Below, in pieces: positions 9,778 to 18,524 of a DNA stretch of 64,000 bases. The notes below the pieces were generated by a model. That model saw only the letters and a program-made list of their open reading frames with translations. It was not told where the DNA came from and did no database searches. Made by a program: the position numbers and the translations under genes. Position 1 is the stretch's first letter. Each line of letters begins with the position of its first letter. Source of the stretch: Prosthecobacter sp. (GTDB taxonomy: Bacteria > Verrucomicrobiota > Verrucomicrobiia > Verrucomicrobiales > Verrucomicrobiaceae); the NCBI RefSeq assembly GCF_034366625.1, contig NZ_JAXMIH010000008.1:744001-808000 (forward strand), read 5' to 3'.

Positions 9778-11730
9778 ATGTGTGGCATAGCTGGCGTGAT
9801 GGACCTGGCCGGTAGGCGAACGGTGTCCGAAGGTGTGGTCGAACGGATGGCGCGGGCGCTGATTCATCGCGGGCCGGATGAGGAGGGCTTCCTGCATCGC
9901 CCGGGGGTGGCGCTGGCTTCGCGACGGTTGAGTGTCGTCGGTCTGGCGGATGGACAGCAGCCGATGTGCAATGAGGACCAGAGCGCGTTCACGGTCTTCA
10001 ATGGCGAGTTCTTTGATTTTCCGGAGAAGCGGGCGGAGCTGGTCGGACGCGGGCATCATCTGCACACGCACTGCGACACAGAGATCATCCCGCATCTGTG
10101 GGAGGAGAGCCGTGAAGGCATGTTTGAGCGGATGCGCGGTCAGTTTGCGGTAGCCTTGTATGATGTGCATCGACATCAGCTCACGCTGGGTCGGGACCGT
10201 TTCGGCATTTCGCCACTCTATTGGACACGGCAGGGTGACTGGCTGCTGTTTGCTTCCGAGATCAAAGGACTGCTGGCATCAGGCATGGTGACGGCGAAGG
10301 CGGATCTGCACGGTCTCGATCACATCTTCACCTTTGGAGCGATGCCTGGACCGACGACGTGTTTTGAAGGTGTGCGGCTGTTGCCTGCGGGGCATTATTT
10401 GCAAATCACACCGGGGGATGTGGAGCCGATCAAGGAGCGCGCCTACTGGACGATGGATTTCCCGAATCAGGGCGATGAAGACCCTCAAGCCGATCCGCGC
10501 AAGCTGGTGGATGAGTTTGAAGACATCCTGCTCAAGGCCGTGGACAAGCGGCTGCGCGCGGATGTGCCGGTGGGTGCGTATCTCTCGGGCGGACTGGACT
10601 CTAGCATGATCGTGGCGATAGCCTGCAAGCTCAAAGGCACCGCCATCAACACCTACACGATCCGCGTGGACGATCCGAAGCTCGATGAGCTCAGTGCGGC
10701 GAATAACACGGCCAAACACATCGGCACGAAGGCACCCATCGTGCAGGAATTTCGCGCCAGCGATGCGCTGGACATGTATCCGCAATTGATCCAGGCCGCC
10801 GAGGCACCGGTGATAGACACCTCATGCGCGGCCTTGCTCATGCTGGCGAAGCGCGTGCATGCCTGCGGACAAAAAGTGGTGCTTACGGGCGAAGGCGCGG
10901 ACGAATGGCTGGCGGGTTATCCTTGGTACAAGATCGCGAAGATCTTCGGTGCGATGGATGTCATTCCGGGCCTGCGATTGAGCGACAAGGTGCGCCGTGC
11001 CTTTCTCCGTATCAGCAAAGTGCCGCACTACCCTGCCACGAGCCGGGAGATGTGGGAAGATGCCGTCGGTGGCCCGAATGCGTGGATCGACAGCTATGGC
11101 GTGCTAGCGCTCTCCAAGCTGCGCTTCTATGGCGAGCCGATGCGCGAGGTGCTGGAGCAAGCGCGACCTTGGAATGATCTCGGGATGAACCTGGATCGTG
11201 CGAAGCACTGGAGTCCGCTGAACCGTGGCCTGTGGGTCGGTGCGCGGGTCACGCTGGCCGGGCATTTGCTGCAAGCGAAGGGAGATCGCGTGGCGATGCA
11301 CTCCTCGGTGGAGGTGCGCTATCCGTTTCTCGATGAAGACGTGTTCGACTTCACAGCGAAACTGCATCCGCGCTGGAAGCTGAACGGCTTTCGCGACAAG
11401 CACCTGCTGCGTCTCGTCGCCGAGCGCTGGCTGCCCAAAGAGATCGCACGGCGGCACAAGGTCATCTTCCGTGCGCCGCTGGACAGCTTTCACATCGATC
11501 CTGAGCCGAAGTTTGTCAGCGAACTGCTCAGCGAAGAATCCCTTCGCCGCACCGGCTACTTCGATGTCGCTCAGGCGCGGCATTGGCGGAAGGCGTTTCG
11601 TGGAATGCGAGTCGGATCGCTGCCACGACTTTCGGTGGAGATGGGCCTCGCGGCGGTGGTGGCGACGCAGCTTTGGCATCACACGTTCATTGATGGATCG
11701 CTAGCGGATTTGCCGACTTCGGTGGGATAA
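9778..11730 (+). CDS. asnB: Glutamine-dependent asparagine synthase-type amidotransferase
   Basis: 650 residues. The chain starts MCGIAG, so Cys2 becomes the N-terminal nucleophile of the class II glutaminase after Met removal. RGPDEEG (31-37) and NGEFF (75-79) are glutaminase motifs. The synthetase half carries the PP-loop SGGLDSS (270-276) that binds ATP, and GEGADEWLAGYPWY further on. Known chemistry: glutamine ammonia is transferred to an AMP-activated carboxylate, classically aspartate to asparagine. The gene is divergent from the polyketide operon across 140 bases that include a palindrome. Members of this family also amidate natural-product carboxylates or act in exopolysaccharide clusters, so a tailoring role is possible; biosynthesis of asparagine is the default. 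The start is fixed by the required Cys2. Confidence 0.88.
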   Translation: MCGIAGVMDLAGRRTVSEGVVERMARALIHRGPDEEGFLHRPGVALASRRLSVVGLADGQQPMCNEDQSAFTVFNGEFFDFPEKRAELVGRGHHLHTHCDTEIIPHLWEESREGMFERMRGQFAVALYDVHRHQLTLGRDRFGISPLYWTRQGDWLLFASEIKGLLASGMVTAKADLHGLDHIFTFGAMPGPTTCFEGVRLLPAGHYLQITPGDVEPIKERAYWTMDFPNQGDEDPQADPRKLVDEFEDILLKAVDKRLRADVPVGAYLSGGLDSSMIVAIACKLKGTAINTYTIRVDDPKLDELSAANNTAKHIGTKAPIVQEFRASDALDMYPQLIQAAEAPVIDTSCAALLMLAKRVHACGQKVVLTGEGADEWLAGYPWYKIAKIFGAMDVIPGLRLSDKVRRAFLRISKVPHYPATSREMWEDAVGGPNAWIDSYGVLALSKLRFYGEPMREVLEQARPWNDLGMNLDRAKHWSPLNRGLWVGARVTLAGHLLQAKGDRVAMHSSVEVRYPFLDEDVFDFTAKLHPRWKLNGFRDKHLLRLVAERWLPKEIARRHKVIFRAPLDSFHIDPEPKFVSELLSEESLRRTGYFDVAQARHWRKAFRGMRVGSLPRLSVEMGLAAVVATQLWHHTFIDGSLADLPTSVG

Positions 11731-11742
11731 ATGGGTTCAGAG

Positions 11743-11761
11743 AACGAGTGAAAAACTCGTT
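11743..11761. terminator. Stem-loop between convergent genes
   Basis: AACGAGT (11743-11749) pairs with ACTCGTT (11755-11761) across a GAAAA loop, in the 30-base gap between the convergent asnB-like and TPR genes. The stem is short and has no strong T tract on either strand, so it is at best a weak bidirectional terminator. Confidence 0.4.
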
Positions 11762-12531
11762 TACGGCAGCTTTGCCAACGCCTCACGTCCGCGCTGCTTC
11801 AATTCAGGATCGTCGTGCTCCATGTTGGGCATCGCGAGACCTTTCTCGATGAACAGCCGCGCCTCGGCGTTTTTTCCCATCTGCGCGTAGGTGCGCCCCA
11901 GCTCGATGTAGTGGCGAAGCCGGTTGGGATTGATGGCGATGGCTGTGTCGAAGCAGGTCACGGCAGCTTCGTTTGTGGTAGTGGGCAGCTTGCCGTAAAT
12001 GAGTCCACCCAGAGCGCGCTTGAGTCCGCCAATGTTAGCGAGCGCCTGATGCCAGCGGCCGAGCACATGCCAGGCCACATCGTTGCGCGGATCGAGTCGG
12101 ATCGCCTTGTCGGCTCCTGCTTTGATGCGCGGCGAGGCGTCCACTTGTTCCTTGCTGCCCTGAAGCGGTAGCATCTTGCCATAAGTAATGGCGGGGGAGA
12201 GCTGCGCTTCGGAATCGTTCGGTGCAAGTGCCGCTGCACGCTGCCCATAGCCCAAGGCGATGCCGCCGAGCCGGAGCTTCTCTTCGTTCGTCCGGGCGTC
12301 GGTCATCAGATGGCGGTACTGCCGCGCGATGCGCACCAGCAGGGGGACGTTCTTTGGCTCCAGCTCTGCGGCCGGCAAATAATAGTTGAGCGCTCTGTTG
12401 GCCTGAAAGGCGCGATCGAAGACATCGCCCTTGCCGATGAGGTCGTTGGCGGACTGGGCGCGGCCTGCTGAGCAGGTCAGCAGCAGCATCGTGGCGATGA
12501 CAAGGGCTTGTAGAGAAGTAGAAAGGTGCAT
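11761..12531 (-). CDS. Exported TPR-like protein
   Basis: 256 residues with a signal peptide (hydrophobic core ~8-22, likely cleavage after GRAQ around residue 26). The mature part is helical with several degenerate tetratricopeptide-like units, for example around 85-100 (GQRAAALAPNDSEAQL), 135-165 and 185-215 (DTAIAINPNRLRHYIELGRT). Length and pattern resemble regulator-of-microtubule-dynamics-type TPR proteins in bacteria, whose role is not established. It starts 4 bases after the stop of the amidase gene and is probably cotranscribed with it. No catalytic motif is visible; a protein-binding scaffold in the periplasm is the most that can be said. Confidence 0.75.
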   Translation of the reverse strand: MHLSTSLQALVIATMLLLTCSAGRAQSANDLIGKGDVFDRAFQANRALNYYLPAAELEPKNVPLLVRIARQYRHLMTDARTNEEKLRLGGIALGYGQRAAALAPNDSEAQLSPAITYGKMLPLQGSKEQVDASPRIKAGADKAIRLDPRNDVAWHVLGRWHQALANIGGLKRALGGLIYGKLPTTTNEAAVTCFDTAIAINPNRLRHYIELGRTYAQMGKNAEARLFIEKGLAMPNMEHDDPELKQRGREALAKLP

Positions 12532-12535
12532 GCAA

Positions 12536-13828
12536 TTAGAGTTTGGTTTCGATCAATCGTCCAGCGTTCAGGAGTTCCGCCTCGCTGAGACGTGGGCCGA
12601 CAAGCTGCAAGCTGGTCATGGGAACGGTCTTTCCTTTGGGCGGCATCGCGATTGGCATCGCCAGGGCAGGATTGCCCGCGAAATTCACACCCACGGTGTT
12701 TTGCATGTCGAATACCCGCCATTCAAACACGGCGTCCGAGCCCCAGAACGGCATTTTGGGCGGCAGTCCTTGCAGAGTCGGCACGGCGATGAAATCCACC
12801 TGTTTGAAGATCTGGCGGAGGTCACGCTGCCATGCGGCCTTTCGCTTTATCGCTGCTTTGTATTCGCCCTTATATTCCAGCTCTCCGGACATGATGACAA
12901 GCTTCGTCAGGAGGCTCACGCCCTTCTTGTCGGAGTATTGGGCGTCGTTGAGCCAGGCATCTGCCAGCGCCACCACTTTGCCGTCCTCCTCTGCCTGCTT
13001 CCACTTGGCCTGAAAGCTCTTGTTGAGCTTGATGACCTTGAATCCTCTTGCTGCAAGCGCGGCGTCAATAGCCTTGTCGATCTCCGGGTCGGTCCCATTC
13101 AGATAAAGCCGTCCGATGGTGATGTGCCGGGCCGAAGGTTTGTCTGCGACGGCTTGTTCATATCGGGCTGCAAAGTCTCGTTCCAGCAAATCCATACCCT
13201 GCACCAAATGATGGATGCTGCGGGCCAGCGGACCCACCGTGTCCAGGTGCTTCGGTGAGATGGGAAATACACCCTTGATGGGAACGAGTCCATAAGTCGT
13301 CTTCAAGCCGTAAACGCCGCAGCAGGCCGCCGGCACGCGGATCGAGCCGCCGGTGTCCGTGCCAAACGCCACATCTGCCATGTTCGTGGCCACCGCCATG
13401 GCCGAGCCGCTCGAAGAACCTCCGGGGATCACCTCATTTTTGCCATCCAGACGGCTTCGCGGACTGCCAAAAAAGCGGTTCTCACCGGAAACTGTCACTG
13501 CAAACTCCGTGAGATTTGTTTTCCCCACGACCCGCACATTCCGTTCCCGCGCCAGCGCCAGACACGGCGCATCCCGTGCCGCTGGAGCACTGTTCTTCGC
13601 CAAATACTCAGATCCTGCCGAAGTGACCCGGCCTTTCATGTCGATGTTGTCTTTGACCGCCAGCCGAAGTCCGGTACTGCCGGCAGGAGGGGGCCAGTAG
13701 GCGATGAAGGCATGCTCACGAGAGCGCTTCACCTGCCTTTGCTGCGAAGATGCGCAGCCATTGAAAAAGATCAGCAGTAACAGCACGCTAAAAATCGAGT
13801 GAGTCATGTCGCTGCGACGCTTGTTCAT
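12536..13828 (-). CDS. Amidase-signature lipoprotein
   Basis: Amidase signature family hydrolase, 430 residues from the chosen ATG. The Lys-Ser-Ser triad is present: Lys59 in AVKDNID, the cis-Ser within GGSSSGSA (~136-143), and nucleophile Ser162 in DTGGSIRVPA. The start at 13828 gives MNKRRSD, a hydrophobic stretch and FNGC with Cys25, a plausible lipoprotein signal; open frame continues upstream to 13882 but would add an unlikely leader. An exported location suggests cleavage of an external amide rather than the tRNA amidotransferase role of GatA, its close relative. No gatB or gatC is adjacent. The substrate is unknown. It is upstream of the exported TPR gene, separated from it by 4 bases. 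Confidence 0.85.
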   Translation of the reverse strand: MNKRRSDMTHSIFSVLLLLIFFNGCASSQQRQVKRSREHAFIAYWPPPAGSTGLRLAVKDNIDMKGRVTSAGSEYLAKNSAPAARDAPCLALARERNVRVVGKTNLTEFAVTVSGENRFFGSPRSRLDGKNEVIPGGSSSGSAMAVATNMADVAFGTDTGGSIRVPAACCGVYGLKTTYGLVPIKGVFPISPKHLDTVGPLARSIHHLVQGMDLLERDFAARYEQAVADKPSARHITIGRLYLNGTDPEIDKAIDAALAARGFKVIKLNKSFQAKWKQAEEDGKVVALADAWLNDAQYSDKKGVSLLTKLVIMSGELEYKGEYKAAIKRKAAWQRDLRQIFKQVDFIAVPTLQGLPPKMPFWGSDAVFEWRVFDMQNTVGVNFAGNPALAMPIAMPPKGKTVPMTSLQLVGPRLSEAELLNAGRLIETKL

Positions 13829-13935
13829 CATAAGAGCATGCATGATGATGCCGCAGCTCAGCGACAACAATGGGGTGAACACTCCATTGCGTCAGCGCGG
13901 TTTGCACAGCCGGGATGTGGGTGTGCTTACTGAGA

Positions 13936-15315
13936 TTACCTTGCCGCCTCGTCAGACAGCGGCTTGCCGATGCTGTACACCTTGAAGCCGGTCTGGCGTA
14001 GTTTCGCGTGATCGAGCAGGCTGCGACCGTCGAAGATCCACGCGGGTTTCACCATGGACTGGTAGATGGCCTCGAAGTCGAGCTGGCGGAACTCATCCCA
14101 TTCCGTGAGCACCAGCAGCGCGTGCGCGCCTTTGGCGGCCTGCACGGCGCTGGTGGCGAACTCCACGTTGGGTTCGTCGGCCTGGATGGCGAGATCTTTG
14201 CAGATCTGCGCGGTGGTGACCTTCGGGTCGTAGATCGAAACGTTGGCGCGTTCTTCCAGCAGGTCGCGGCAGATGTAGATGGCGGCGGACTCGCGGGTGT
14301 CGTTGGTGTCTTTCTTGAACGCGAAGCCGAGCACGGCGATGCGTTTGCCGGTGACGGTGTTGAACAAGGTGCGCAGCACGCGCTCGGCGAAGCGGTGTTT
14401 CTGCCAGTCGTTCATGATGATGACCTGGTCCCAATAAGCGGCGACTTCGGGCAGGCCAAAATGCCCGCAAAGATAAACGAGGTTGAGCACATCTTTCTGA
14501 AAGCATGAGCCGCCGAAGCCGACGGAGGCCTTGAGAAACTTCGAGCCGATGCGCGAGTCGGAGCCGATGGCACGGGCGACTTCATCGACGTCCGCGCCGG
14601 TTTTTTCGCAGAGAGCGGAGATGCTGTTGATGGAGGAGATGCGTTGCGCGAGGAAGGCGTTCGCGACGAGCTTGGACAGCTCGGAGGACCACAAGTTCGT
14701 GGTGAGGATGCGCTCGCGGGACACCCAGTTGGCATAGACGCTGACGAGTGTCTCCACGGCAGCCAGGCCGGCCTCGGTCTGCTCCCCGCCGATGAGGATG
14801 CGGTCGGGCTTGCTGAGATCCTTCACCGCCGTGCCTTCGGCGAGGAATTCAGGATTGGAGAGCACCTGATGCTGCAAGCCTTTGGCATTCGCGCCAAGGA
14901 TGGTCTGGATGGCCTGCGCGGTGCGCACCGGGATGGTGCTCTTTTCGACGATGATCTTCGGCTCCTCGGCCACCTCGGCGATGGTGCGCGCGACGGACTC
15001 GACGAAGCGCAGGTCGGCGGCCTTGTGCGCGCCGACGCCGAAGGTCTTGGTGGGCGTGTTGACGCTGACGAAGATGATGTCGGAGTCGTGGATGCACTCT
15101 TTGACCGCGGTGGAGAAGAACAGGTTCCGCCCGCGTGCCTGGCGGACGAGATCATCGAGGCCGGGCTCATAAATGGGCAGCTCGTCGGAGTTCCAGGCCG
15201 CGATGCGATCGGCGTTGAGGTCCACCACATCGACACGGATGTGGGGGCACTGGGCGGCGATCATCGCCATGGTGGGTCCGCCGACATAGCCGGCGCCGAT
15301 GCAGCAAATTCTCAT
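13936..15315 (-). CDS. ugd: UDP-glucose 6-dehydrogenase
   Basis: 459 residues, the usual length. It oxidises UDP-glucose to UDP-glucuronate with two NAD+ in the cytoplasm, feeding cell-surface polysaccharides. The N-terminal Rossmann motif is GAGYVG (7-12); the sugar-nucleotide region has [10 protein letters not shown] (124-133) and [10 protein letters not shown] (154-163); the catalytic Cys271 sits in [10 protein letters not shown]. The long form with [10 protein letters not shown] is closer to the animal/plant-type branch than to short E. coli Ugd. It is monocistronic here, with 207 bases to the divergent gene at 15523, so it has its own promoter. Start: only sensible ATG before the Rossmann fold. 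Confidence 0.95.
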   Translation of the reverse strand: MRICCIGAGYVGGPTMAMIAAQCPHIRVDVVDLNADRIAAWNSDELPIYEPGLDDLVRQARGRNLFFSTAVKECIHDSDIIFVSVNTPTKTFGVGAHKAADLRFVESVARTIAEVAEEPKIIVEKSTIPVRTAQAIQTILGANAKGLQHQVLSNPEFLAEGTAVKDLSKPDRILIGGEQTEAGLAAVETLVSVYANWVSRERILTTNLWSSELSKLVANAFLAQRISSINSISALCEKTGADVDEVARAIGSDSRIGSKFLKASVGFGGSCFQKDVLNLVYLCGHFGLPEVAAYWDQVIIMNDWQKHRFAERVLRTLFNTVTGKRIAVLGFAFKKDTNDTRESAAIYICRDLLEERANVSIYDPKVTTAQICKDLAIQADEPNVEFATSAVQAAKGAHALLVLTEWDEFRQLDFEAIYQSMVKPAWIFDGRSLLDHAKLRQTGFKVYSIGKPLSDEAAR

Positions 15316-15522
15316 GAGGGGAGGTCGGGTCAGTCAGTTGAGGGTCAGTTCACGCACCGGTGCCTTCATCGGCCGGGGCTGGCGCGAGGCCGGACTTTTG
15401 AGCAGTTGAGCAAAATATGCAATGGTGTGGTCGAGGCAGATCGTGGATAAATGAGAGCATCCAATGTTCTGCCCGGGTGTTTGACCGCCCGCGCACAACC
15501 ACAACACGCCTTCATCCGTCGC

Positions 15523-16407
15523 ATGAAACTCCTGCCATCCTCTTGCTTGCTGTCGTTCATCATCACACTCCCGCTCAGCGCCGCTGATCCCGTGTTCTCC
15601 GGCCCGCAGCCGGGCGAGGCCACGACGGCGTTCAAATCGGTGGACATCATCGGTGCGGATGCGGGCAAGGAGTGCGATGTGATCACACTCAACAACGGCG
15701 CGCCCACCGTGCTGGTGTTTGTGCATGGCCTGGAGCGCTCCATGCTGCCGCTGATGCGCGCGGTGGATGAGTACGGCGGCAAATTCAAAGACCGGCTCAA
15801 AACGGAGTTCGTCTTCCTCGCCGCCGAACGTGTCGGCGGGATGGAAAAGTACGCGCCCGCACTGAATTCGATCAAGCTCAAGGGCCGCCCGACACTGTCG
15901 GTGGATGGCGCGGAAGGGCCGGGCAACTACGGCCTCAACAAGGAATGCCTCATGACGATCATTGCCGCGAAGGATAACAAGGCGCAGGCCAGCTTTGCAC
16001 TGGTGCAGCCTGGCATCGCTGATGCGGAACGTGTGATCGGTGCGATTGCCAAGATGATCGGCGATGAAAAGCCACCCACCGTCGCAGAAATCGCCGCCGC
16101 GCAGCCGCAACGAGGTGAGATGGCCCAACTTCCGATGGCGGCCAAGGGCAAAGACCCGTTTCCCGGCGCGGTGCCCACGGATGGCAAGCTTCAGTCCATG
16201 CTGCGGAGCTACATCCGCAAAGAAAACGACGATGCCACCATCGACCGCATGCTCCAGGAGGTGCGCGAGCACATCAAGGACAACGCCGATTTAAAAAAGC
16301 AGGCTCTCGACGGCTGGACGCGCATCCTGCATTTCAAAGACCGCTACGGCACTCCCTATGCGGTCAAGCAGGGCGAGGCGTTTCTCGAAGAACTCAAGAA
16401 GCCATGA
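15523..16407 (+). CDS. Exported thioredoxin-fold-like protein without CxxC
   Basis: 294 residues from the ATG at 15523, which gives a clean signal peptide (KLLPSSCLLSFIITLPLSA); the frame is open farther upstream but those residues do not look like a secretion signal. The first half (NNGAPTVLVFVHGLERSM, then a long helix and a strand with FVFLAAERV) reads like a thioredoxin fold, but the position of the redox CxxC has none. The C-terminal ~100 residues are helical and charged. It overlaps the next gene by ATGA, so it is the first gene of a four-gene exported-protein operon with DUF1549/1553, DUF1501 and WD40 proteins. Function unknown. Confidence 0.7.
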   Translation: MKLLPSSCLLSFIITLPLSAADPVFSGPQPGEATTAFKSVDIIGADAGKECDVITLNNGAPTVLVFVHGLERSMLPLMRAVDEYGGKFKDRLKTEFVFLAAERVGGMEKYAPALNSIKLKGRPTLSVDGAEGPGNYGLNKECLMTIIAAKDNKAQASFALVQPGIADAERVIGAIAKMIGDEKPPTVAEIAAAQPQRGEMAQLPMAAKGKDPFPGAVPTDGKLQSMLRSYIRKENDDATIDRMLQEVREHIKDNADLKKQALDGWTRILHFKDRYGTPYAVKQGEAFLEELKKP

Positions 16408-18515
16408 TCACACCCCGGCGGCTTCTGTTATTTGCGGGCGCGGTGCTCATGCCGCACCTCAAGACAGGTGCGGAGCCGTCATGGAGTTTTGCCACGCAGA
16501 TCCTGCCCATCCTCACCAAGTCGGGCTGCAACACCGGCGCATGCCACGGCGCGGCCACCGGACAGGGCGGCTTCAGCCTGAGCCTGCTCGGCTACGATGC
16601 CGCCCACGATCACGCCGCCATCACGCGCGAGCTGGCCGGACGTCGCGTCGATCTGGCCGATCCCGCTCGCAGCCTTCTGCTGCGCAAAGCCTCGCGCACG
16701 ATCAAGCACAAGGGTGGCCGCAAGCTGACGATTGATTCCGCGAACTATGACACACTGCGCCGGTGGATCGCCGATGGTGCTTCTTTAGGCGCGGCGACGC
16801 TTGCTGTGACCGGCCTGAGCGTGGAACCAGCCGATCTGCTGCTCCAATCGCCCGGTGATTCGCTGCCGCTGCGGGTCACCGCTCGTTATTCCGATGGCAC
16901 GGCAGGTGATGTGACCGCGCTGGCACTTTACGACAGTCATGCTGATGCCGTGGCCGAAGTCTCCTCTTTAGGCGTGGTGAAAATGCTGCGCCGTGGAGCC
17001 GGTGCCGTGATGATCCGCTTTGGCGGACAGGTCACGGCGGTGCGTGCCGCCGTGCCGTTTCAAGCGGATGAAACGGCTCTCGATTTCACACCGGCCCATT
17101 TCATCGACGAACACATCGCCGCAGAACTGCGTCGTCTGCATCTGCCAGCCTCGCCACTTTCAAACGGGGCCACTTTTTTGCGACGTGTGCATCTCGATGT
17201 GACTGGAAGACTCCCAACGGAGGCCGAAGCACGCGATTTTCTCGCCCACCCTGACTCAACCGCTGCGCGTGAGGCTGTGATCGCAAGTTTACTCGGCAGC
17301 GCGGAGTTTGTCGATGTGTGGACGATGCGTCTGGCCGATGTGTTGCTCATTTCCTCAAAGAAACAGGGCGCTGAAGGCGCGCGGACCTATCACGACTGGC
17401 TGCATCAGCAAATCGCACGCAACACACCGCTCAATGGTGTCGTGAAAGCATTGCTCACCGGCCAGGGCGACATCACGCGCGACGGTCCGGCGAATTTTTA
17501 CCGCCTCACCACCGATCCGCGCGACATGGGCGAGTTTGTCAGCCGCTCCCTATTGGGTGTGCGACTGGCCTGCGCACGCTGCCATCATCATCCATTCGAC
17601 CGCTGGAGCATGGATGACTATTATTCCTTCGCGGGCTGGTTCGCGCAGACCGCGTTTGAGGGAACGCGAGTCGTTTTGAAGAATCGCGGCGAAGTCGAGC
17701 ATCCCAAGACACGCAAACCAATGCTGCCGCGCACGCTGGGCGATTTACCGACCGCGGAGCTTCCTTCTGATCGTCGTGTGTTGCTCGCGGAGTGGGCAGT
17801 GAGCGCTGAGAACCCGTTTTTCGCTCGCACTCTGGTGAATCGCGTCTGGAAGCATCTCATGGGACGTGGGCTGGTCGAACCGGTGGATGATCTGCGCGCC
17901 AGCAATCCCGCCAGCATGCCTGCGCTGCTGGATGCGCTCGCGGATGACTTCGTGAAGCATGATTACGATCTGCGGCATCTTGTGCGCACAATTGCGGCCT
18001 CACGCGCTTATCAGCTCGCTTCGACCTCCAGCGGTGTGAACCGCCTTGACGATCAATTTGGCTCGCATGCGCGCGTCAAGCCGCTGACCGGCCCCGTTTT
18101 GGCCGATGCGCTGTCCCAGGTCATTGGAGGCAGTTTTTTGCCGGACGGAAAGCGCGCGGTGCAGATGCACGATCCGGCGGCGGAATCCTACACTCTCGAC
18201 GTGCTGGGCCGCTGCCCGCGCACCGACGAATGCGGCAATCCCGCGCTCTTTGGAGGCGGTTTGTCACAGGCGCTGCATCTGCTCAATGGCGAGGACTTTA
18301 ACCGCAGTCTGCGCGAGTCCGTGGCACAACGAAAGGATGACAACATCGCCGTGATGATCGAATCGTTTTATCTGCGCGCCCTGAGCCGCATGCCGACCAC
18401 CGCAGAACGCACCCACTGGCTGGCGCAGGCCTCACGCGCGAAGAACCGTGCTGCCTTTGGCGAAGATTTGCTCTGGGCGCTGCTCAACAGCCGCGCATTT
18501 GCCTTCGTTCATTAA
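16404..18515 (+). CDS. DUF1549/DUF1553 exported protein with CX4CH motif
   Basis: 703 residues, signal peptide at ~1-25. The N-terminal part has SGCNTGACHG (~36-45), a CX4CH pattern seen in the PSCyt1-like region of planctomycete and verrucomicrobial proteins; its four-residue spacing differs from the classical heme c CxxCH. A Big-like beta region follows (~130-225), then DUF1549 (~230-430, with LACARCHHHPFDRW, where CARCH is a CxxCH) and DUF1553 (~470-700). The family is abundant in the PVC group and almost always paired with DUF1501, as here; roles in periplasmic or outer-surface polymer breakdown have been proposed but not shown. The start overlaps the stop of the previous gene (ATGA). Confidence 0.85.
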   Translation: MITPRRLLLFAGAVLMPHLKTGAEPSWSFATQILPILTKSGCNTGACHGAATGQGGFSLSLLGYDAAHDHAAITRELAGRRVDLADPARSLLLRKASRTIKHKGGRKLTIDSANYDTLRRWIADGASLGAATLAVTGLSVEPADLLLQSPGDSLPLRVTARYSDGTAGDVTALALYDSHADAVAEVSSLGVVKMLRRGAGAVMIRFGGQVTAVRAAVPFQADETALDFTPAHFIDEHIAAELRRLHLPASPLSNGATFLRRVHLDVTGRLPTEAEARDFLAHPDSTAAREAVIASLLGSAEFVDVWTMRLADVLLISSKKQGAEGARTYHDWLHQQIARNTPLNGVVKALLTGQGDITRDGPANFYRLTTDPRDMGEFVSRSLLGVRLACARCHHHPFDRWSMDDYYSFAGWFAQTAFEGTRVVLKNRGEVEHPKTRKPMLPRTLGDLPTAELPSDRRVLLAEWAVSAENPFFARTLVNRVWKHLMGRGLVEPVDDLRASNPASMPALLDALADDFVKHDYDLRHLVRTIAASRAYQLASTSSGVNRLDDQFGSHARVKPLTGPVLADALSQVIGGSFLPDGKRAVQMHDPAAESYTLDVLGRCPRTDECGNPALFGGGLSQALHLLNGEDFNRSLRESVAQRKDDNIAVMIESFYLRALSRMPTTAERTHWLAQASRAKNRAAFGEDLLWALLNSRAFAFVH

Positions 18516-18524
18516 ATCACCCTC

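Noticed and set aside
9493-10176. Leftward frame crossing the divergent promoter region
   Set aside because: It overlaps both the synthase start and the asnB N-terminus, which are firmly supported.
12536-13828. GatA of the Glu-tRNA amidotransferase
   Set aside because: It shares the amidase signature, but a lipoprotein-type signal and the absence of gatB/gatC argue for an exported hydrolase.
16500-16545. Heme c site in the DUF1549 protein N-terminus
   Set aside because: CNTGACH has four residues between the cysteines; covalent heme c normally needs CxxCH. I note it but do not call a cytochrome.
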